Shown: positions 23,792 to 36,557 of the stretch, piece after piece
Layout: each line of letters opens with the position of its first letter
Numbering within the stretch: the first letter of the stretch is position 1
NCBI RefSeq assembly: GCF_027596085.1
Contig: NC_072450.1
Coordinates: 3,218,736 to 3,282,735, forward strand
DNA length: 64,000 bases
Source: Anoplopoma fimbria
Taxonomy: Eukaryota > Chordata > Actinopteri > Perciformes > Anoplopomatidae
Direction of reading: 5' to 3'
Program-made: the position numbers and the translations under genes
The notes under the pieces: generated by a model
The model's database searches: none
Told to the model about the DNA's origin: nothing
Seen by the model: only the letters and a program-made list of their open reading frames with translations

Positions 23792-25717
23792 AATATGTGT
23801 TAGGAGAATGAAGGGTGCAGGGCTCACTGATCTGAGGTGCTGACAACAGGTTTGTATTCCACTTTGTAGAGTTTGTCGACTTCATGTTGCTTTAAAATGA
23901 CAAAAAAAAAAAGAAACAAAAAGAGACAACTTGTTTGAAAACAATATTTTAAGTGTAGTTTTTTCTGAATAGTTTCTTAATTAAGGGTCAGAGGAGTCAC
24001 AGCTGATGAGGTTCACCTTTAGTGTTGACACATTGGCAATACGATCCAGCGGGCTCATCAAGTCCGCCTCGATGAACAGGTCCTTCTTCCCCGGCAGCTT
24101 TGTGATAAAGAGAGGAAGACGGGACAGTGAAGGCAAAATCTATATGATAATCTATTCAACAATAAACACAAACAACATGCTTTCTATTGTGAACAACACA
24201 AACAGGACTCTCTGCCTATTTACATTAATTACTACCAGCCTTAACCAAGTGTGGGGCAGAGTTTGTACATTAAAATACACTTATTATGTGGAGGAATTTT
24301 TCAAAACTTTTAACACTAGTTTTTTTTAATTACTATTGCAACAAATCCTACGAAAACACAGAACCGTTAAGCCTCAGTCCGTCCTTCCACTGTGCTCAAA
24401 GACCTATTGATTTCTACCAAAGACATATATCTTTAGAAATGGGTCAGAAAATGCAGTCTCCTTTTATAAAAAGGCAAAGAAATTTATTAAAAAAACTGAT
24501 CACTGATCATTAACCAAATGTCACTCAAAACAGGAGGATGTAGAAACATTTGTTGGGGACTATTTTCAGGAAAATTAATCCACATTTGGTGCCCTAGTGG
24601 TGTTCAATCGCCCCAAGTTCTCCCACACAACTTCCCTTCTCCGTTCTCTACACTGGCTCCCTGTAAGAGCTCGCATCCAGTTACAGACTCTGGTGCTAGC
24701 CTACAGGGCAGTGAAAGGAACAGCTCCTTCCTATCTCCAGGCCTTGGTCAAGCCCTACACCCCCGCCCGACCACTTGGCTCTGCTGCCTCGGGGCGATTG
24801 GTTGCCCCGTCGCTCAGAGGTCCCTGCGGCCGATCCACCCGGTCACAGCTTTTTTCTGTCCTGGCCCCTCAGTGGTGGAATGAACTCCCCACTGACGTCA
24901 GGACAGCAGAGTCACTGCCCATCTTTAACCTCACCTCTTCAAGAAGTACTACCCTGAGCCTTCCTCGTAGCACTTATTGTATTCTATTAGTTTGTTGCAC
25001 TTATTGTATTCTATTAGTTTGTTGCACTTATTGTATTCGTATTATTTGTTTGCATTTATTGTATTCTATTAGTTTGTTTCTGTACTTTTAGATGCTTGTT
25101 TAAGAAAGGAGATGCACTTATGACTTCTGGTGACTAGTAGTTCTCTTGAATACCTATGTTGAATACACTTATTGTAAAAGTCTGCTTTGGATAAATGTAT
25201 GTAATGTAATGTATGTAATGTGTAATGTAATGTAATGTAATGTAATGTAATGTAATGTAATGTAATGACTGTAATGTATGTAATTGTGGCAGCAGGACGG
25301 TGAATGTGGTGTTTGACTTCATGGTGATGAAGGAACAATCACTGATGTGTTTTTAAATGGATCTCTATTTGTTGACATTAACAAAATGGGAAAATCCCCT
25401 ATGGACAGATGGGGTGTGGTCAGAGATGCAGGAGCTGTTTCCTAATTGCACAAATAGTCCCCAAAACATAATTCAGCGTAAAAGTATCTTATTTTTAGTT
25501 GTGTATTCAATGCATGTTCATTAAAACATGTTATTACACACCAGTCATTGTTAGTGGTGTGTCAAGATGGCAGTCAGCCAAACCAAACTAACAACAGGCA
25601 CATTATGACATATTGTCCTACCTGTTCCAGCAGGTAGATGAGCTGATCTCTGGCCAGCCTCTTGAGCAGAGAGAAGTCTGGCAGCTCCGGGCAGTCTCTC
25701 CTGGCACTGTGAGCCAT
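13682..25717 (-). CDS. vps33b: VPS33B, Sec1/Munc18-family vacuolar sorting protein
   Basis: VPS33B pairs with VIPAS39 (the CHEVI complex) in late-endosomal, lysosomal and apical membrane trafficking; human loss causes ARC syndrome. Twenty-three coding exons, 5' to 3' in plus coordinates: 25622-25717, 24017-24097, 23828-23889, 23620-23669, 23185-23252, 23020-23065, 21441-21535, 20733-20837, 20552-20642, 19763-19840, 18366-18439, 18170-18256, 17999-18089, 17843-17917, 16777-16841, 16632-16686, 16478-16524, 15698-15830, 15521-15594, 15334-15435, 15161-15236, 14411-14530, 13682-13761. They total 1851 nt, 616 aa plus stop; human is 617. The start [20 protein letters not shown] matches the family. 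Diagnostic blocks: [84 protein letters not shown], and [20 protein letters not shown]. No key block is missing. An upstream noncoding exon is likely because AATGG follows an acceptor (ctctccag). Confidence 0.98.
14560..14990. repeat. Imperfect (ATT/ATC)n low-complexity tract
   Basis: About 430 bp of TTATTATTATCATT-type sequence in the vps33b intron between the exons at 14411 and 15161. Confidence 0.85.
16921..17755. mobile_element. MITE with long subterminal inverted repeats in a vps33b intron
   Basis: Begins AAAGGGATAGTTTGGATG. About 90 bp near the left end (17029-17116, containing AGACACCAGACTCCATTGAC and CTACTGCTGCCTCCATC) recurs inverted at 17645-17735. The middle is AT-rich and noncoding. 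This is a frequent teleost MITE type; superfamily not assigned. It lies between the vps33b exons at 16777 and 17843. Confidence 0.65.
18300..18339. repeat. (GAT)n microsatellite
   Basis: About thirteen ATG/GAT repeats in a vps33b intron. Confidence 0.9.
19923..20360 (+). repeat. Dispersed repeat family, copy A
   Basis: Contains the core GTCCATCAGGGGGCGACTCC through AAGCAGGGGATGATTTAGGG, followed by GCTTACTGTGATTGACAGGT and a promoter-distal part ending near ACGGCCAAAATGACC. The same core occurs at 29480, 47436 and 54885 (plus) and 57945 and 60735 (minus). About 440 bp here, in a vps33b intron. Confidence 0.8.
21895..22170 (-). mobile_element. LINE-like 3' end with a (GATAA)n tail
   Basis: The plus strand shows ten GATAA repeats, then TCCTTTATTAGTCCCGCAGC and GGGGAAATTTGCAGGATTAC. 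Read on the minus strand this is a retrotransposon 3' end with a short-repeat tail. A sister copy in plus orientation is at 28330-28497. The exact non-LTR family is not assigned. Confidence 0.6.
22230..22301. repeat. Perfect-hairpin inverted repeat, 32-bp arms
   Basis: Left arm 22230-22261 (GGAAGGAAGGACCGGCGGTA...) and right arm 22270-22301 are reverse complements with one mismatch, separated by an 8-nt loop. Located just beyond the LINE-like fragment in a vps33b intron. Confidence 0.9.
23711..23789. repeat. (GT)n microsatellite
   Basis: About 39 GT dinucleotides, close to the vps33b exon at 23620-23669. Confidence 0.95.
24598..25280 (+). mobile_element. 5'-truncated L2-type LINE, C-terminal end of ORF2 and 3' tail
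   Basis: The plus-strand frame reads [40 protein letters not shown] and [10 protein letters not shown], the C-terminal end typical of L2/CR1-group reverse transcriptase proteins in fish. After it come three short repeats around TTGCACTTATTGTATTCTAT, then CTGCTTTGGATAAATG and a (TGTAA)n tail. It lies antisense in vps33b intron 1, inserted in an older repeat. No catalytic RT domain remains. Confidence 0.75.
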
Positions 25718-26041
25718 TCTGGAGAGCAAACACACATCACATTAAACACAGAAACACAACAATAAAACACCTCTAACGCAGGGACAACACGTGGAATGAC
25801 AGATGAGAAACAACCACATAGAGGAACCAAGAATATGTGATGTGACTGACCTGGCTAGCGTTAGCTTCTAGGCTAAAAACACGCCCTTTACATCATTGTA
25901 TATTTTAAAAACCGGCTTCAAACAGCTCACAGTTATGCATATATAATGTCAGAAATGTATTCAATAAACAGAAGAAACAAAGCAGCACATATACGTCCAA
26001 ACAAAACAAACAGGGGCGTTTAATCTGATATTAGAAGCTAC

Positions 26042-26110
26042 CTGCTGCTTCCGTAGCGAAAAGAAGCGGAACCAATCTCCTCATCGGCCGGTGTTTCTAC
26101 CCGGACGACT
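26042..26110 (-). other. vps33b: Probable 5' noncoding exon of vps33b
   Basis: On the minus strand, CGGAAGCAGCAG is followed by gtagctt, a plausible 5' splice site at 26041. The coding start exon at 25717 is preceded by the acceptor ctctccag, which requires such an upstream exon. The 5' limit is a guess. Confidence 0.5.
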
Positions 26111-26196
26111 CTGACAGACGGACTGCTTTAAAGGAGCGACGGAGCGGTCAGGTGACACACGTGGTTTCTCTCTGACGCCGCTTGTTATTGTCCAAC
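26042..26196. promoter_or_regulatory. Shared vps33b/hddc3 bidirectional promoter
   Basis: The inferred first exon of vps33b (minus) and the hddc3 ATG (plus, 26197) are within about 100-150 bp. The interval is richer in C/G than its surroundings and contains CTTCCG (ETS-type core) and CpG dinucleotides. Divergent housekeeping promoter is inferred from this geometry. Confidence 0.6.
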
Positions 26197-26425
26197 ATGA
26201 GTTCAGACACAGTTTTATTAGTAGAGACGGTGAATTTCGCGGCGGAGAAGCATCGCAGTCAGCGGCGCAAAGACCCGGAGGGGACCCCGTACATCAACCA
26301 CCCCATCGGTAGGAACCCCCCCACTCTGTGTGCTGCGTTCAGGGACCGCTCCGGACTGTCTGACACTGCAGGAGTCAAAACAATAACAGTGGTGGAAACA
26401 CACCTTCCCATTCAGTGGTTTTATT

Positions 26426-26495
<70 letters not shown>

Positions 26496-29400
26496 CATTC
26501 AATAGTTTGGACACTTTCTCATTCAATGGTTTTTTTTTATTATTTTTTATTTTATTTTATATATTTACAGTACCAGTCAAAAGTTTGGACACACCTTCTC
26601 ATTCAATGGTTTTTATTTCATTTTATATATTTTTTATTTTATATATATACAGTACCAGACAAAAGTTTGGACACACTTTCTCATTCAATGTTTTTTCTTT
26701 ATTTTTATTTTATTTTATATATGTTTTTATTTTATTTTATATTTATTTAGTACCAGTCAAAAGTTTGGACACACCTTCTCATTCAATGGTTTTTTTATTT
26801 TATTTTATATATATTTTAGTATATATACAGTACCAGTCAAATGTTTGGACACACTTTCTTCATTCAATTTTATATAGTTTTTTTTTATTTTTTGGATTTT
26901 ATTCAATGGTTTCTCTTTATTTTTATTTTATATTTTATTTTATTTTATATATTTTTCATATACAGTACCAGTCAAAAGTTTGGACACACTTTCTCATTCA
27001 ATGGTTTTTTATTTATTTTTATTGTATTTTATATTTATTTTATTTTATATTTATTTTATATTTATATATATATATACAGTTCCAGTCAAAAGTTTGGACA
27101 CACCTTCTCAATTTTTTCTTTTTTTATTTTTTATTTTATATATATTTTTTTATTTTTATATATACTTTATTTTTTCATTTTATTTTATTTTATATTTTTT
27201 TTTTTATTTTATATATATTACAGTACCAGTCAAAAGTTTGAACACACCTTCTCATTCAATGGTTTTTATTTTATTTTATATATATATTTATTTTTTATGT
27301 ATATACAGTACCAGTCAAAAGTTTGGACACACTTTCTCATTCAATGTTTTTTCTTTATTTTTATTTTTATTTTATATATATATTTATTTTATATATATAC
27401 AGAACCAGTCAAAAGGTTGGACACACTTTTTCATTCAATGGTTTTTTCTTTATTTTTATTTTATTTTATATTTTTTTATTTTATATATATATACAGTACC
27501 AGTCAAAAGTTTGGACACACCTTCTCATTCAATGGTTTTTTTTTTTTTTTTTTTTTTTTCTTCTACATTGTAGATTAATATTGAAGACATCCAAACTATG
27601 AAGGAACACATATGGAATTATGTGGTAAACAAACAAATGCTCAACAAACCAGAATATGTTTTATATTTTAGATTCTTCAAAGTAGTTGAATGAGAAGGTG
27701 TGTCCACACTTTTGACTGGTACTGTACTTAAGTACAATTTTAAAGTATTTGCACTTTATTTACTGCTCCTTTGTACTTCTACCAATATTGTACTTTTTAT
27801 AGCACTAACATGTATTATTAGTTTTTTTGCCAGATCCAGACTTATAATACAAAATATAATGAACTAATAAGTTTTGATGTGTTTTCATAGATAAGATAAG
27901 GCTTTATTGATCCCCTTGAGGAAATTCACGAGCAACATGGGGTTACATATAAAGCAACAGAAGTAGCTCCACCTTTAAGAGCTACAGCATTAACGTTATC
28001 AATAATGTGTCGATCAATAATTGTAGTACAATAATATAATATAATAATAATATAATGACTTAAAAAATAAGTAATTTTGCGTGTTGAACACTATCACATT
28101 TGGTAAATGAAGTATTTGTTGATGCTAATAAGTTTGTACTTTTATTTAAGTTACATTTTAAATGTCGGACTTTTACTTGTCGCAGAGTATTTCCACACTG
28201 TAGTGTTACTACTTTTACTTAAAGTTAAGAGTATTTCTTCCACCACTGGATTTTGAAATAGTGACTGTTGTTAAACGTTGTAAAGCTGTGATACTTGATA
28301 CTTTCTGAGGTATTGGAGGGAGGAAGACATTTTTTTACTTATGTATTATTCTTTACTGTGTGATTACTTATTTATAATACTTGTTTTGATCTTGTTTTTT
28401 CACTATGTCTCTTGTTTGCACTATCCACTCTACTGCTGTAATCCTGCAAATTTCCCCGCTGTGGGACTAATAAAGGATTATTTTATCTTATCTTATGTTG
28501 GATATATAATCAGTTTAATATAAGTTTTTAAAACTCTATTAATAAATTGGTTAACATTAGATAATTGAAGATAAATCAGTATCAATGTATATCTTAAACA
28601 ATAAGTTACACAAATTTGAAGGACATAAAAATCATTAGGTATTAGTTCATTTAGAAACAATGTTTCCATTATGTCCAACACGTCTACATTTATTTTATTA
28701 AACCATAAAATATCCCGCTCAGGTTTTTTCTCGGTCAGAATAATTACATTTTAAACAGGTTTTAAAGTCCCAGTGAAATGAAAAATACATGTTTTTCAGT
28801 TGTGTCCTTGTGTTAAATATTAATTTAGCTCTTGTTATATGCCAAATATATGTTAAATAATATTAATTTCAGAGTATTTTAACATCAAATCCTTGTCTTT
28901 TTTTCTTCTGTAAAACGGTTTCAAACTTTTAAGGAGTCGCGAGAATCCTCAGCCATGAAGGAGGCGTCTCAGACATCGAGGTTTTACAAGTGAGTATGAG
29001 ATGTTAACACTTCGACCGGTGCTCTTTGTGTCACTGAGCCGGTGTCTCTTCCTCCCTGCAGGCTGCTCTGCTTCACGACACGGTGGAGGACACGGACACG
29101 TCTCTCGAAGAGCTCGAGGCCAAGTTCGGACCGGTCGTTGCTCGTATCGTTCAGGAGGTGACGGACGACAAAAGCCTGAACAAACAGGAGAGGAAACGTC
29201 AGCAGGTGGAGCACGCGCCTCACTGCAGCCGGCAAGCCAAACTGGTCAAACTGGCTGATAAACTGTACAATCTGAGGGACTTGAACCGCAGCACACCAGC
29301 CGGTCAGCATCTGTCACTTTTAGTCTGTTACCTAAGAGTTCATTTCAATTATCTGTTTTTTTATTTGTTCAATGTGTTTAAACAAGGCAACTGTTATTAG

Positions 29401-30274
29401 AAGCCACCCAACAATGTTATTTGCATTAATTGGGCGGCAACATCCGGGTCTGAATATTGAAGCCGATGCTGACGTGTCTTAAAGCTGCATTCTCTCTGCT
29501 GTCCATCAGGGGGCGACTCCTCTGGTTGTATAGAAGTCTATGAGAAAATGACTCTACTTCTCTCTTGATTTATTCCCTCAGTAAACATTGTAAACATGAG
29601 TTTATGGTCTCAATCTCTAGTTTCAAGTCTTCTTCAATACAGCATGATGTTCATTTAGTAAATGATGCTCCATTTAGAGTCAAACAGACCATAAAGCAGG
29701 GTATGCTTTAGGGCGGGGCTACACACTGATTGACAGGTCGACACCATAGATGTATACGGTGTCTCTATGTCACTCCTCCACATTCCAACTATGGTAACTA
29801 TTGTTCATTGGATTAAAAAAAAAACAACAACATGGCACCGAACTCGAGGCTTCATGACGACCGTCCACAAACCAATGGGTGACGTCACCATGACTACATC
29901 ACCTTCTTATCGTCTATGAGTACACACAAAGTAATATTTTGGTAAAGAGGTTCCTTTATAGACTTGTTAACCTGTCTGACTTTTACTCTCTATTAAAAAC
30001 TAAAAACACTGTACTCTGAAAGGACAATAGAAGACACTACAGTTGTCACTTAAAGAGTGTGTTTTCAATATGGAAGTACATAAGTACAAATACTTGACAG
30101 TGTACTAACCTAGTCACCATGCTTTCCTCTGTGTGTGTTACAGGTTGGACAGCCGAGCGGGTGCAGGAGTATTTCGTTTGGGCCCGTGAGGTGGTGAGAG
30201 GCCTGAAAGGAACACACTCCGCTCTGGAGGCGAAGCTGGAGGAGCTGTTCAGACAGAGAGGGATCCAGCTCTGA
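26197..30274 (+). CDS. hddc3: HDDC3/MESH1, metazoan SpoT-like (p)ppGpp/NADPH hydrolase
   Basis: MESH1 is a Mn-dependent HD-domain hydrolase that removes pyrophosphate from (p)ppGpp in vitro and acts as a cytosolic NADPH phosphatase in animals. Four exons: 26197-26308, 28934-28989, 29062-29302, 30144-30274. Phases join to 540 nt, 179 aa plus stop, the same length as human. Metal and catalytic residues are intact: H35 in YINHPIG, H61-D62 in [12 protein letters not shown]65-D66, and D122 in [16 protein letters not shown]. The start [20 protein letters not shown] fits the family. Intron 1 (2.6 kb) is filled with a terminal-repeat array and other repeats. Divergent from vps33b. A polyA signal AATAAA is at 30339-30344. 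Confidence 0.98.
26400..27724 (+). repeat. Second Tc1-like terminal-repeat array, with the MITE body at its right end
   Basis: Ten clear units start near 26567, 26650, 26748, 26829, 26964, 27076, 27220, 27307, 27400 and 27494, preceded by two degraded ones (about 26397 and 26500) and an (AT)n run at 26430-26490. Then comes a T tract, the unique MITE body (27560-27690, TACATTGTAGATTAATATTG onward) and the inverted terminal repeat ending about 27724. Units are more diverged than in the 10.6-kb array. It occupies hddc3 intron 1. Confidence 0.9.
27725..28255. repeat. 'AAGTACTT' repeat, probably interrupted by a LINE-like tail
   Basis: Left part has CTTAAGTACAATTTTAAAG and GTACTTCTACCAATATTGTA; right part has GACTTTTACTTGTCGCAGAG and ends TTCTTCCACCACTGG. 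Between them, at about 27890-27960, is GATAAGATAAGGCTTTATTG followed by ATCCCCTTGAGGAAATTC, which looks like a minus-strand retrotransposon tail inserted into the older repeat. Confidence 0.5.
28330..28497 (+). mobile_element. LINE-like 3' end with a (TTATC)n tail
   Basis: CACTATGTCTCTTGTTTGCA, then TGCTGTAATCCTGCAAATTT and CCCCGCTGTGGGACTAATAA, ending TTATCTTATCTTATG. Same family as the minus-strand copy at 21895-22170. In hddc3 intron 1. Confidence 0.6.
29480..29925 (+). repeat. Dispersed repeat family, copy B
   Basis: Runs from TTAAAGCTGCATTCTCTCTG through the shared core to GACGTCACCATGACTACATC and CTTCTTATCGTC; the closing part includes AACTCGAGGCTTCATGACG. Located in hddc3 intron 3. 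Confidence 0.8.
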
Positions 30275-30338
30275 CCACGCAGAGGACAGCACAGCGTTCT
30301 GATTACAAAGACAATACTGTTTCATTTGTTCATTTTCG

Positions 30339-30344
30339 AATAAA
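30339..30344 (+). terminator. hddc3: hddc3 polyadenylation signal
   Basis: AATAAA 65 nt after the hddc3 stop codon. Confidence 0.75.
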
Positions 30345-30519
30345 TCATATCGTATACATCTGCGTGGTGACTGGTGTTTAATTTTAGTTTTCATATTTTG
30401 ATTGTGTAGTTGAATTGACTGTACTAGCTCAAAAGGGTGCTTCTACTCAATACTGAGCAAAGGGTCTGAATACTTATGACCATGTGATATTTCAGTTTTT
30501 CTTTTTTAATAAATTTGCT

Positions 30520-30544
30520 ATCTATCTATCTGCATGTCTATCTA

Positions 30545-30592
<48 letters not shown>

Positions 30593-30602
30593 CTATCTAT
30601 CT
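30520..30602. repeat. (TCTA)n microsatellite
   Basis: TCTATCTATC repeats with TCTG interruptions between hddc3 and mfap1. Confidence 0.9.
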
Positions 30603-30804
30603 AGTTGTGTTATAACTGTAATGTGTGTTATCGGCCACTAGATGGCGCTACTGCACTCCTGATTTCACAATATCTACATTTAGCTTTAATCTTATTTTAT
30701 TTTTAAATTTATTTTAAAATATTTCTTTAAACTAGTAAACTGTAATACATCAGTGCTGTAAAAAACTAAACTAGATTTAATTTTGTTTTAATTATTGTGA
30801 GTTT

Positions 30805-30970
30805 CTTTTTCCGGAGGAAGTGTCCGTCGGAATAAATCCACTTCCGGTCCGCAGCGAGCTTCACTTCCGGTCTGAAGCAGCGTCGCGTCCTGTTCGACTT
30901 CTGATTAAACTGTTTAAACTATTTAAACTATTTAAACTGTTTTAACAGTTTTAACTGATTAAACGCCGTC
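30805..30970 (+). promoter_or_regulatory. mfap1: mfap1 promoter with CTTCCGG motifs
   Basis: Just upstream of the mfap1 ATG there are two CACTTCCGGTC-type ETS/GABP-like sites (about 30840 and 30863) and an inverted one (TCCGGAGG, about 30811), in a CpG-containing stretch. These fit a TATA-less housekeeping promoter. Immediately before the ATG is an odd AAACTGTTTAAACTATTTAA direct-repeat leader. Confidence 0.5.
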
Positions 30971-35979
<5,009 letters not shown>

Positions 35980-36313
35980 AGATGTCCGACACGGCCTTCA
36001 TCAGAGCGTTGAGAGGCTGTTTCAGAGTCTCTCTACTGGACTTTATGTTGTGGAAGGAAAGCAGCAAACGGACCGATTCCAGGAATCCATCATTTTAAAA
36101 CAAACTGAATGTTGGCTTCTATAAACCTGCTTCAGAGGGAGAATCTCTGCAACGTGGCTGAAATGGAATATAGATTAAATTTCCTACTGTATTTTCTTTT
36201 TAAAGCAGTGGGTTGAAATTTTGTACAAACCAGTTAATGACTACATTTAGTTTGCAGATTATTGTACTGATTTCCTCCATGACCTTTCCTGTGATATAAC
36301 ATTTTTTGTGTTG

Positions 36314-36319
36314 AATAAA
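36314..36319 (+). terminator. mfap1: mfap1 polyadenylation signal
   Basis: AATAAA 335 nt after the mfap1 stop codon, followed by a T-rich stretch. Confidence 0.75.
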
Positions 36320-36409
36320 ACTTGTATTTTCATCTGTCATCACACCTTTTTTTAAACTTTTCCAGTGAGAGCAGAATCACTCAGAGGCACAAATTGAGGC
36401 AGGTCAACT

Positions 36410-36415
36410 TTTATT
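36410..36415 (-). terminator. hypk: hypk polyadenylation signal
   Basis: AATAAA on the minus strand about 145 nt after the hypk stop codon; it faces the mfap1 signal 90 bp away. Confidence 0.65.
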
Positions 36416-36557
36416 TAAAAAAACAAGAAAACAAAAAGGATTGGGGGGGGTAAAGATTAGACCACAACAGTTCAGCCTCATTGTCTTGATGAACTCGGGG
36501 GAGGGGGGGAAAAAAAAAAGAAGCAGATTGAAGCAGTCCAGTGTGAAAGATGTTTGT

